This document shows positions 55,902-64,000 of a stretch of DNA of 64,000 nucleotides, one piece after another (position 1 is the stretch's first letter; the number at the start of each line of letters is the position of its first letter). The notes below the pieces were generated by a model. That model saw only the letters and a list, made by a program, of their open reading frames with translations, did no database searches and was not told where the DNA came from. Both the position numbers and the translations under genes were made by a program. The stretch is taken from assembly GCA_030147525.1 (NCBI GenBank), contig JASBVF010000056.1, positions 1-64,000 of the forward strand. The letters run 5' to 3'. The stretch comes from Bacteroidota bacterium. Lineage in GTDB: Bacteria > Bacteroidota > Bacteroidia > Chitinophagales > Saprospiraceae.

Positions 55902-58900
55902 TTAACGTTTGTCAAACTTCACCGAACCGAGGTTTTTACCACCCAATACAAAATTGAGGAAGTAAGTACCGGAGGATAAGTTGCTCACGTTCAGTGAAAA
56001 CTGTCCGGCGGTCAGCTCGTTCCGGTCAAAACGGACCATCCCGGTTTGCCTGCCGGAAGTATCGAATATCCGCACCTGCAAAGGTTGCAGGTTGTTGAAA
56101 TTATGCTCCACTACCAACTGGGCAGAGGTCGGGTTCGGAAACACTGACTTCAGCACACTCTTCAGGTAGCCGCTCAGGTCGTCGGTACCAGTGGTACCTG
56201 ACTGGTAGAGTTTGGCCACTTCTTCGGGCGTAAGTGCCCGGTTGTAGATTTTCACTTCGTCCAAAGCACCGTTGAAATACTGCCCTCCGTCGATGGGATT
56301 GCTACCCATGCCAAACGGGCGGTTGGTGCTGTTGAGCGTACCGGCAGCAGGCAGGTTGTTCACCTCCTCGCCGTCGATATAAATGATGTCGTTCACGCCG
56401 TCGTGTACCATCGTCACATACCACCAGAAACCGACTACGAGTTCGTTGCCGTCCTTGGAGTCCATGTCGTGGATAAAATTGTTGGAAACAGCGTTCTTGC
56501 TATTGGTTGTCCAGACAATTTTCTGGTGCTGTGGCAAGGAGATTTTCCAGCGCTGATCCCAGTGACCAAAATCAAGTACGTAAGCCTCTGCATCAACTGA
56601 AACAGCATCCGGCCTGATCCAGAAGCTCACCGTGGTGTAATCCGAAATCAGCTGTACAGCATTGGGCGCCAATACGGAATCCTGCTGGCCGTCAAACTTG
56701 ATGGCCTGTCCTCCGACACCATTCGGATGAGTCACATTTTCAAAAGTAGGATTGCCTCCGATGGCGCCATGGTTAGCGTAAGGCGTGGCATCGTTGGCGT
56801 CGCCATCGAATTTGTACCAGGCCACCAGGCCAGGCTCGCCTGTATTCAGTTCAGCCTCCGTCGACACCGTGATGTCGGCGATGGGCGATTCATTACCTGC
56901 CAGGTCGAAAGCATAGATTTCGAAAGTGTAGAACGTTTCGGGATCCAGGCCGCCTACCAACACGGAAGTAGCCGAGCCAGCCAGACTGTCGTAATGCACA
57001 CCGTCCACCAGCACTACGTAGCCGGCAACCTGGGTATCATCTGTTGAAGGTTCCCAGGAAAGCAGGACGGAGTAAGCGCCCGTAGAAGCGGCAAGGTTGC
57101 CCGGCATAGTCGGAGGTGTTACGTCCGGTGTTTGATCGGGTCCAGTGGTGGCTTTCAAAGAGGAAGGAAGGGATTCATTCCCCGCAGCATCCACTGCAGT
57201 AACAGAGAAAGTGAACTGGGTCAGCGGTGTCAGAGTCGTTAACTGGGCAGTCGTGCTCGTAGTCGTCATCACTTTCACGCCATCTTTGAAAACATTGTAT
57301 CCGCTCACACCCACGTTGTCGGTGGAAGCCAGCCAACTGAGGGTCACATTGTTGAAAAATACGGAAGCCGACAGGTTCAGCGGAGCTGTAGGCGGCTCGT
57401 CGTCAGTCGAAGCCGGAGGCGTCGATTGAGCAGCATACAGATCGGCCACTTCCTGGTCGGTCAGCGCCACATTGTAAACCTGCACCTCGTCAATTGAACC
57501 CTTGAAGTGATTGCCACCGTCCACGGCGTTGTAACCGATGCCGAGCGGATGGGTGGTACTGTTCATCGCACCGGCAACTGCTTTCGAGTTAGCCAGTGTT
57601 CCGTTGATAAAAATTTTGTCGTTTGTACCGTCATGTGTAAAAACCACGTGTTGCCAGGTGCCTGCCGTCAGTGGCGTGCCGCTGTCCATGTCAGAGATAC
57701 CGGAAGTATTGTTCGTCGTCCAGACGGGTTTGCCGTGGCTGGGCAGCGAAATTTTCCAGCGCTCCTGCCAGCCGCCGAATGACATCAGGTAGTATTCTCC
57801 GGTGACCGGCATTTCTGCGATGTTTACCCAAAAACTCACGGTCGTGTTGGGTGAGTTAAGTTGCGTGGAGTTGGCAGCGGTGATTTCATTGCCCAATCCG
57901 TCAAAACGGTAAGCTTTGTTGGCTTTGCCAAACCGGTCGTTTGCCAGTTGGGCGCCTTTCACGAGCGCATTGTTTTGAAATGGCGTGATATCGCCGGCGT
58001 TACCACTGAAAGGATAGTCCGCTACCAGAGGGCTGGTTACAGTCGGGGCCGGACTTTGTGCAGCGAATAACGCAGCGATTTCAGCATCGCCCATGGCGAC
58101 ATTGTAGATCTGCACGTCGTCGATGGCTCCGTCAAAATAACCGCTGGCGCCAATCGGATCGTAGCCAATGCCAAGCGGATGCTTGGTTTTGTCGAGCGTT
58201 CCGGTGACCGCTTTTGAGGCTACCTGCACGCCGTCAAAATATATTTTGTCATTCGTTCCGTCGTGTACCATGGTGACCATCTTCCACTGACCCACGGTCA
58301 GCGGAGTGCCAGAATCCATGTCCGAGCAACATGCGCCGCCGGAGTGCGTGGTAAAAACAGGCTTGCCGTGATTTGGCAAAGATATTTTCCAGCGCTCCTG
58401 CCAGCCGCCGTTTGATAAAAGAAAAACCTCGCCTGAAGCTGGGAATGAGTTGGGTTTCACCCAAAAATTAATGGTTGCGTAGTCGGAATTCAGCGCCGCT
58501 GAATTGGCAGCGGTTGCCGCTCCCTGCAACGCATTCGAACCCCAGCCGTGGCGGTTGGCCACAGCGGTGGCGGCGGCGTCAACAGTAGCATTGTTGCCGA
58601 ATTGTGTGGCATCTGTTCCGTTGCCGTTCAGGCTGTAATCTGCCACCAATGTGGCGGGCACACCGGGGAAAGTGGATTGCGCAGCATACGCAGCAGCCAC
58701 CTGAACGCTGGTCAGCGCAAAGTTGGCAATCTGCACATCGTCAATCGCTCCGTCGAAAAAGCCGCCGTTGTCAATCGGATCGTAACCGATGCCCAGTGGA
58801 TGGGTGGTCGGGTCAAGCGCTCCGGTCACGTTTTTTTCAGCGACTTGTACGCCATTGAAATAGATAATGTCTTTCGAGCCGTCGTGCACCATCACCACGT

Positions 58901-59996
58901 GTGTCCAGGTGTTCAGCGGCAGCGGAGTACCGGAGTCCATGTCACTGCAGCAGTTTCCTCCGGAGTGGGTGGTGAAAACGGGTTTACCGTGGTTGGGCAA
59001 TGAGATTTTCCACCGCTCCTGCCAGCCGCCGTTGGACAACAGGAAAACCTCGCCCGAAGCAGGGAAAGAATTGGGTTTTACCCAAAAACCAATCGTAGTG
59101 TTAGCCGAGTTCAATTGTGCCGAATTGGCCGCCGTCACTGCGGAAGTAGTGCCGTTGAATCGAAATGCGCTGTTGCCAAAGCCGAAGCGATCCGTGGTAA
59201 AAGCCACATCTTTCGCCGTGGCATGGTTAGCGAATGGGCTGGCATCCAGTGTGTTTTTGCTGAAAGAATAATCCGCCACCAGGCCGGGCATAACCGTCGG
59301 TGCTATGTTTTGGTCCGCATACAGCGCAGCAATTTGAGCCGCTGAAAGGGCAGAACTGTAAATCCTGATCTCGTCCAATGACCCGGAGAAATAGTTGCCA
59401 ACATCGATAGGATTGTAACCGATGCCGAGTGGCCTGGTTGTGCTGTTGAGGGTTCCGGATACATTTTTCTCGGCTACCTGGACGCCATTGATGTAGATGA
59501 GGTCCTTGGTGCCGTTGTGTACGAAAGCCAGGTGCGTCCATACGCCTGCCATCAGTTCGTTACCGCCTCCGGCATCCATATCGGAAATGCCGGAAGAGTT
59601 ATTCGTCGTCCAAACCAGCTTACCGTGCGTGGGCAGGGAGATTTTCCAGCGCTCCTGCCAACCACCGTAGGAGAGGAGAAATGCCTCGCCCTGGGCTGGT
59701 AAGTTTTTGACGTTCACCCAAAAAGCAACCGTCGTGTAGTCAGAATTCAGCGCAGCATTGTTGGGTGCCTGAAGATAACTTTGTACCCCGTCAAAGCTGA
59801 ACGCATTGTTTGCCCAGCCGAAACGATCCTGCGTCAGGGTCGCTCCGTTTACCAGGGCGTTGTTGCCGGCAGCTGCCGCATCGTTAGCGTTTCCCGTAAA
59901 GGTGTAATTCGCCACCGGCGTCTGTGCATGTAGGCCAGCTGCGGCAAAAATCCAGCAGCCAATTAGCCATCGAAGTGAATGTAATTTAATTTTCAT
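55902..59996 (-). CDS. Five-LamG/FnIII T9SS surface protein
   Basis: A 1364-residue exported protein (signal ends GLHAQ). It has four LamG-like domains (about 28-232, 240-440, 450-650, 655-870), two fibronectin III modules (~880-1060), a fifth LamG (~1070-1280) and a T9SS type A sorting domain (~1285-1364; PNPTSAQLVVEHNFNNLQPL, then VRIFDTSGRQTG). The LamG copies are close repeats sharing EVFLLSNGGWQERWKISLPN, MVHDGTNDKIYFDGVQVA and HPLGIGYDPI. It probably binds glycans at the cell surface for the neighbouring enzymes. No catalytic domain is recognised. Confidence 0.85.
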   Translation of the reverse strand: MKIKLHSLRWLIGCWIFAAAGLHAQTPVANYTFTGNANDAAAAGNNALVNGATLTQDRFGWANNAFSFDGVQSYLQAPNNAALNSDYTTVAFWVNVKNLPAQGEAFLLSYGGWQERWKISLPTHGKLVWTTNNSSGISDMDAGGGNELMAGVWTHLAFVHNGTKDLIYINGVQVAEKNVSGTLNSTTRPLGIGYNPIDVGNYFSGSLDEIRIYSSALSAAQIAALYADQNIAPTVMPGLVADYSFSKNTLDASPFANHATAKDVAFTTDRFGFGNSAFRFNGTTSAVTAANSAQLNSANTTIGFWVKPNSFPASGEVFLLSNGGWQERWKISLPNHGKPVFTTHSGGNCCSDMDSGTPLPLNTWTHVVMVHDGSKDIIYFNGVQVAEKNVTGALDPTTHPLGIGYDPIDNGGFFDGAIDDVQIANFALTSVQVAAAYAAQSTFPGVPATLVADYSLNGNGTDATQFGNNATVDAAATAVANRHGWGSNALQGAATAANSAALNSDYATINFWVKPNSFPASGEVFLLSNGGWQERWKISLPNHGKPVFTTHSGGACCSDMDSGTPLTVGQWKMVTMVHDGTNDKIYFDGVQVASKAVTGTLDKTKHPLGIGYDPIGASGYFDGAIDDVQIYNVAMGDAEIAALFAAQSPAPTVTSPLVADYPFSGNAGDITPFQNNALVKGAQLANDRFGKANKAYRFDGLGNEITAANSTQLNSPNTTVSFWVNIAEMPVTGEYYLMSFGGWQERWKISLPSHGKPVWTTNNTSGISDMDSGTPLTAGTWQHVVFTHDGTNDKIFINGTLANSKAVAGAMNSTTHPLGIGYNAVDGGNHFKGSIDEVQVYNVALTDQEVADLYAAQSTPPASTDDEPPTAPLNLSASVFFNNVTLSWLASTDNVGVSGYNVFKDGVKVMTTTSTTAQLTTLTPLTQFTFSVTAVDAAGNESLPSSLKATTGPDQTPDVTPPTMPGNLAASTGAYSVLLSWEPSTDDTQVAGYVVLVDGVHYDSLAGSATSVLVGGLDPETFYTFEIYAFDLAGNESPIADITVSTEAELNTGEPGLVAWYKFDGDANDATPYANHGAIGGNPTFENVTHPNGVGGQAIKFDGQQDSVLAPNAVQLISDYTTVSFWIRPDAVSVDAEAYVLDFGHWDQRWKISLPQHQKIVWTTNSKNAVSNNFIHDMDSKDGNELVVGFWWYVTMVHDGVNDIIYIDGEEVNNLPAAGTLNSTNRPFGMGSNPIDGGQYFNGALDEVKIYNRALTPEEVAKLYQSGTTGTDDLSGYLKSVLKSVFPNPTSAQLVVEHNFNNLQPLQVRIFDTSGRQTGMVRFDRNELTAGQFSLNVSNLSSGTYFLNFVLGGKNLGSVKFDKR

Positions 59997-60038
59997 GTAC
60001 CATTTTTTTTGAAACGTTGAACATTAAAAGTGAAATGG

Positions 60039-60058
60039 CACGGGCTCTGCCGCCCGTG
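60039..60058. terminator. Hairpin after the 1035-aa gene
   Basis: CACGGGC and GCCCGTG pair to form a 7-bp stem between the stop of the 1035-residue gene and the start of the LamG gene. The T-tract is weak, so it may only attenuate transcription. Confidence 0.45.
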
Positions 60059-63000
60059 TTACATTTTTATGAATCTGGCCACTGCCATGGTCATTTCATT
60101 CTTAAAAATCAGGGCGTAAACGCCTTGCTGCCAAGCTGCTACATCGAGGCTCAGGCTGCTATCCCCATTGGTTTTCCGGGTCGTCACTAACCTGCCGTTC
60201 GCATCGAAGACTGACAACTCGCCCGGTGCCTCCGGCACCCGGACCCGGATTTCATCTTGCCCGGGGTTGGGTGAAACAAGCATTTTTTCCACCTGCGCCC
60301 GGCCGGGGTTCACGGCCGTGAGGCTGTTTTCAAAAAGCTCCCGCACGGCAGGCGGCGTCAGGGCATAGTCAAAGATTTTCACCTCATCCAGCAGGCCTTT
60401 GTAGTTGTATTCAGTTTGGTCGGGCAGCATCTGCGCCACGAGAAAAGGCTGCGTGGTGGTCCGGATGTTCCCGTTCAGTGTGCGGTAGGAATGCAGCTCG
60501 CCGTCGATGTACAGCAGCATCCAGCCATCGCCGTAGCTTGCGGTTATGTGGTAAATGCTGTCCTGCTGCACGGTCAGCTCCGAGTCAAGGTCGCCGATTG
60601 ACTGGAGGGTGTTGACCGTCCAGCGGATTTTTTTATCAGGGGTGATCGAAATTTTCAAACGATTCTGCCAGCTGCCGTGCGAGAGGATAAACATCTCTTT
60701 GTCAAACAGTTGGGTCGGCTTTACCCAAACGCTCACGGTGATGGCTTCCTGGAAATTGAGCAGCGGGTCGTTGGTCACCGTCATGCGGTCATTCAAGCCG
60801 TCGGTGAGTATTGCACTGGCGGCATTTCCCAGAAAATCCGGGACCAGCAGGGCACCGAAAATCTGTCCGTGGAGGTTGTTGCCGCTGATGTCGTTACCGT
60901 TGCCCGAGAAAGGATACCAGGCGACCAGATTGCCGCCCGAAGCCGGGAAGTTTTTCACCAGCATGGTCGTTGTTGCGGATGCCGAGAGCCCTTCGTCGTC
61001 CTGCACGTCGAGCGTAATTTGATAGATACCTTCTGCTGCAGGCGCCGTCCAGTTTACGGTGCTGCCGCTGCCGGAGAGCGAGCCGCCGCTGGCGGACCAG
61101 GTGTACGTCAGTGGGTCGTTGTTGCTGTCGAACACGTTGGCCGTCAGGCTGACCGAACCGGCCGGTCCTACGTAAGGCTCGCTTTTTTCAATGGATAAAA
61201 TTTGCGGAGCATCATTGATTTCCGCCACGATGTCCAGTTCGAGTGTGGCCGTATCCTGATTGCCGGTATCGTCCGTTACGATCAGCGTAATGGTGGCGCT
61301 GCCCTGGCTGGCCGGGGCTTCGAACTGGACGGTAGTTCCCGTACCGGAGATGTTGCCGCTGCTGGCTGACCAGGTGTAGGTCAGGTTGTCGCTGTCTTTG
61401 TCAAAGGCTTTGCCGTACACCGGAACCGAGGTGTTCATTTCTACCTCTGTTTGTTCCGTGGCCAGTGCCTGTATCCTTGGGGCATGGGTAAATGGCTCCG
61501 CCGTTTGCATGAAATCCACCACTACCCCATCGATCAGCATTTTGTTGCGATCGTAGCTGACCGTGCCGCCAGCCGGAGCCAGCGTGATAACGATGGCTTC
61601 GTTGGCAGGAATGTCCAATGCAGCTGTTCCGCTCACATTTTGGGAAATAAAAGTCTCCGACAGGGCCTCGTAAATATCCACGGGATCGTCTCCCACGGCT
61701 ATCGACACCGTTTTCACCATGCCGTAAGGATTGTAGAGCAAATAGGTCGGGTACGCCTCCCCGTTGTAGAAATCGGTTTTCAGAAGGTCTGTCTGAAGGA
61801 TTTTCGGATCGTCAGTTTTTTTCAAAATAGCACCCAGGTAACCGATGGAAGAGGTGCCGTACAACGCCAGATTGGTCGCTGCCCAGCCTCCGTTGACAGC
61901 GTCGCCGGTGGAATAAGGCGAATTGCCCTGCCAGACCTCCCGCAGCGCTTCGTAGCCGACGACCCGTTCGGGATCGTTCGCATCCGACCAATCGGAGGCG
62001 TCCTGCAGAAAACCGGGCAGAAAGCCGGGGTAAAACAGCCTGGTAGCGTTGGCCAGGTTCAGCATCCATTTGCCGATGGCCCGGGCAAAACGCTTGTCGT
62101 AACGCACCATGGGCGCCAGGGCAGCCGCCTGCTGAGCACCATTCATCTGGAAGGCATAGTCATTGCCGTTATCGTTCGCCTCACCGATCAGACCATGTAC
62201 GTCGAAACCTCCCCACTTACCCACAATGGCGCCCCAGCCCCGCAGATTGCCCCGGTCGAAGGTCCAGTTGACCATTTTTTCGATGTTATAGTCAGTTCCG
62301 ATCTCTGCATTCATTTTTGCCGCCGTGTAAACGCCGTAGGGCAACTGCAATTCGTAGGAGGGGTTGTCGGGCCAATCATTCAAAAACTCCATGCTCCACT
62401 CGGCCGCCCGCAGGTATTCCGGGTTGCCTGCCTGCTTCCAGGCATTGTAAAGCACCCAGGCGAAAGCGCCCGCCGCTTCAGGCTCCTTCACGCCGTTGGC
62501 GTTGGGTTGCATTTGTTTGAAATCCCAGGCCCGGTAGTTCATGTAGGCCGGCTGCCAGGGCGTATCGCTACCACCCATCGCCCGCACGGCCTGCGAAAAT
62601 CGATCGGCGACGCTGATGAATTGAAAATCTTCGTCGCCGCCCACATCCGGGTAGAGTTCGTACAACTGGTAGAAGAAAATATTGGGCATCATATCGTACC
62701 ACCAGTCGTTGCCGCTGGAGCCGCCGACGTTGTTCAGGTAAATCAGTTCGCCATTGTTTTTATTGAAAAAATCCTGGCTCATGAGCACCCAGTTTTGCCC
62801 GAATTGATTGGATTTGTCGGTTCCGGCGAGCGTTGCACCCACCAGCGATGGCAGGATGTTGATGGCTTCTTTCCCGTTCGGGCTGTTCGTGCCGACGTAG
62901 GTGTGCAGGCCAAAGGCCGGGTTCTGGGGATAATTCACGCCGCTCGCCTGCAGGTTGACCAGCGGAAGGTACTGCCCCGTCCGGGTGATGTCGTACACGA

Positions 63001-63166
63001 AGCTGTCGTATTTCACGGCCACTTCATCCCAATCACGAACGTTGAAAGGTGAAGGTTCATCCGGCATCATTCCGATGCGAGGGATATCGATCTGGGAGAC
63101 CTGCCCGAGCAGGCTCAGGGTGAGAAAGGTAAAGATTGTCAATATGCTGTTTCTGCGTGCGGTCAT
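60059..63166 (-). CDS. T9SS multidomain glycan-locus protein
   Basis: A 1035-residue exported protein (signal ends SLLGQ). Residues ~25-545 are homologous to the whole 575-residue lipoprotein of the same locus (NDWWYDMMPNIFFY, GWGAIVGKWGGFDVHGLIGE). Two Ig/cadherin-like modules follow (~555-750: KDSDNLTYTWSASSGNISGT, NDPLTYTWSASGGSLSGSGS), then a LamG-like domain (~760-950, QNRLKISITPDKKIRW) and a T9SS type A domain (~960-1035, SPNPGQDEIRVRV...FDANGRLVTT). It is likely a secreted glycan-acting enzyme of a family I cannot name, delivered to the surface with the lipoprotein paralogue. Confidence 0.75.
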   Translation of the reverse strand: MTARRNSILTIFTFLTLSLLGQVSQIDIPRIGMMPDEPSPFNVRDWDEVAVKYDSFVYDITRTGQYLPLVNLQASGVNYPQNPAFGLHTYVGTNSPNGKEAINILPSLVGATLAGTDKSNQFGQNWVLMSQDFFNKNNGELIYLNNVGGSSGNDWWYDMMPNIFFYQLYELYPDVGGDEDFQFISVADRFSQAVRAMGGSDTPWQPAYMNYRAWDFKQMQPNANGVKEPEAAGAFAWVLYNAWKQAGNPEYLRAAEWSMEFLNDWPDNPSYELQLPYGVYTAAKMNAEIGTDYNIEKMVNWTFDRGNLRGWGAIVGKWGGFDVHGLIGEANDNGNDYAFQMNGAQQAAALAPMVRYDKRFARAIGKWMLNLANATRLFYPGFLPGFLQDASDWSDANDPERVVGYEALREVWQGNSPYSTGDAVNGGWAATNLALYGTSSIGYLGAILKKTDDPKILQTDLLKTDFYNGEAYPTYLLYNPYGMVKTVSIAVGDDPVDIYEALSETFISQNVSGTAALDIPANEAIVITLAPAGGTVSYDRNKMLIDGVVVDFMQTAEPFTHAPRIQALATEQTEVEMNTSVPVYGKAFDKDSDNLTYTWSASSGNISGTGTTVQFEAPASQGSATITLIVTDDTGNQDTATLELDIVAEINDAPQILSIEKSEPYVGPAGSVSLTANVFDSNNDPLTYTWSASGGSLSGSGSTVNWTAPAAEGIYQITLDVQDDEGLSASATTTMLVKNFPASGGNLVAWYPFSGNGNDISGNNLHGQIFGALLVPDFLGNAASAILTDGLNDRMTVTNDPLLNFQEAITVSVWVKPTQLFDKEMFILSHGSWQNRLKISITPDKKIRWTVNTLQSIGDLDSELTVQQDSIYHITASYGDGWMLLYIDGELHSYRTLNGNIRTTTQPFLVAQMLPDQTEYNYKGLLDEVKIFDYALTPPAVRELFENSLTAVNPGRAQVEKMLVSPNPGQDEIRVRVPEAPGELSVFDANGRLVTTRKTNGDSSLSLDVAAWQQGVYALIFKNEMTMAVARFIKM

Positions 63167-63339
63167 GCTTATTTTTTATCAAAAATTACAATGGTCCCTG
63201 CCTGCTTGAAATTGAGAAATTATCAGAAATTGGAAACTTGAACCACCGCTTTGATTATCAACTGGTTACTTAATTTCATAATGCCGCTTAATTTCTCAAT
63301 TTTAATCAGGCCGGGCTTTCACTCTCAGGCCAGAAAGAT

Positions 63340-63999
63340 TCAATACCCCTGGTTCTGGACCAGTAACGGGTTCAAATCGATTTCTGCCTGCGGGATGGGG
63401 AACACTTCGTGCTTGCCGGACTGGAACTCCGGTATCTTTTCCCCGGCGATGCCCCATCGAACCAGGTCAAAAAACCGGTGCATTTCAAAGCCCAGTTCCA
63501 CCTGCCGCTCATGCCGGATGGCATCGATCATTTCCTGTTTGTTCGTAGTCGTAATCGCCGGCAGCGCCGTCGAAGGATCGTCGGCCTGTGCCCGTGCCCG
63601 GGCCCTCACTTTCTCCAGCGGCGCCTGCGCTTCAGAAACACGACCCAGTTCGGCAAGCGCTTCTGCCTCCCAGAGCAGTACTTCGGCATAGCGGATGGCT
63701 GTGTAGTTGATGCCGCCGTCGGACGGCTGGCTTACGGATGCTGTGTCCTGCAAATATTTTTTGATACCATAAAAGGTGGAGGAGAAAGACGGCTTGAACA
63801 CGTAGTCGAAATAAGGCTCGTTGTTCTTCGCAACCGTGAACTTCCTGCGGGGATCGCCCTGCTCGAAAGCATCCACAAACTGCTGGGTCGGTTCTGCAAA
63901 ACCATAACCGCCGACTTTTTTACTGCGCCACCATTGGTTGAGGAAATTACCCACACCCAACTCAAGATTGGCATGCTGGATTTCCCACACGCTTTCCAT
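63340..63999 (-). CDS. SusD/RagB family protein, C-terminal part
   Basis: The 219 residues in view form the C-terminal part of a SusD-family outer-membrane glycan-binding lipoprotein; the gene continues beyond the window end, and the first Met in view is internal. Typical segments are INYTAIRYAEVLLWEAEALA (TPR-like helix), MIDAIRHERQVELGFEMHRFFDLVRWG and a C-terminal FPIPQAEIDLNPLLVQNQGY. It binds oligosaccharide at the cell surface and hands it to a SusC TonB-dependent transporter, which should be encoded just outside. This marks the region as a polysaccharide utilisation locus. Confidence 0.92.
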   Translation of the reverse strand: MESVWEIQHANLELGVGNFLNQWWRSKKVGGYGFAEPTQQFVDAFEQGDPRRKFTVAKNNEPYFDYVFKPSFSSTFYGIKKYLQDTASVSQPSDGGINYTAIRYAEVLLWEAEALAELGRVSEAQAPLEKVRARARAQADDPSTALPAITTTNKQEMIDAIRHERQVELGFEMHRFFDLVRWGIAGEKIPEFQSGKHEVFPIPQAEIDLNPLLVQNQGY

Positions 64000-64000
64000 G

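Noticed and set aside
61451-63052. A 533-codon plus-strand open frame
   Set aside because: Antisense to the T9SS multidomain gene; no recognisable domain or start context.

Overview
The window most likely comes from a Bacteroidota genome, probably a Saprospiraceae/Lewinella-like lineage. The signs are type IX secretion (T9SS) C-terminal sorting domains, a SusD-family protein, BT4734-like/VirE_N mobile-element proteins, a Bacteroidota-type tyrosine integrase, Cys lipoprotein signals without Shine-Dalgarno-rich starts, and CRTAC1/FG-GAP secreted proteins. No rRNA or complete tRNA gene was found. Products were assigned by reading the translations; no database search was run.

Layout. (1) 1-5,200: a transposase tail, the tail of a T9SS protein, a fibronectin-III secreted protein, and a probable polymorphic toxin (type 44-like) with an AT-rich lipoprotein as candidate immunity partner. 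(2) 5,200-10,260: an integrated element with a BT4734/DUF3987 protein, a second BT4734-like protein, an excisionase-like HTH protein and a tyrosine integrase. It ends at a 17-nt fragment that reads as the 3' end of a tRNA gene (candidate att site). (3) 10,349-23,034, minus strand: seven genes, namely a CRTAC1 lipoprotein, an asparagine-synthetase-like enzyme without the glutaminase Cys, an overlapping radical SAM enzyme, a membrane-anchored pentaheme cytochrome, a second CRTAC1 protein, a TPR protein and a TPR/FG-GAP/ASPIC lipoprotein. (4) 23,300-31,310: a family I CoA-transferase and a ThDP 2-hydroxyacyl-CoA-lyase-like enzyme, a peroxiredoxin, a DUF3179 lipoprotein, an outer-membrane barrel and a saccharopine-dehydrogenase-like protein.

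(5) 31,350-48,949, minus strand: a very large cluster coupling a 2-oxoacid:ferredoxin oxidoreductase (korA, korB) to a full Rnf complex (rnfB, C, D, G, E, A). Between these lie two very large, mutually related proteins derived from pyruvate:ferredoxin oxidoreductase (NifJ) whose ThDP domains have lost the diagnostic GDG motif. The expected logic is that 2-oxoacid oxidation reduces ferredoxin, and Rnf passes the electrons to NAD+ while pumping ions. The cluster is peppered with long AT-rich hairpins made of 8-bp units (GTRAATTR). They sit on gene 3' ends and often supply the stop codon. Two of them, in opposite orientation, bracket a four-helix-bundle (23S rRNA intervening-sequence-type) gene lodged between rnfD and rnfG. 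The 1283-aa gene also contains several perfect in-frame palindromes.

(6) 49,200-51,400: an MscS channel and a CaiB/BaiF CoA-transferase. (7) 51,452-64,000, minus strand: a glycan-utilisation locus with SusD (cut by the window end), two paralogous proteins with a large uncharacterised N-terminal domain (one a T9SS cargo, one a lipoprotein), a five-LamG T9SS protein, a GH130 enzyme and an MFS transporter. GH130 suggests a mannose-containing glycan.
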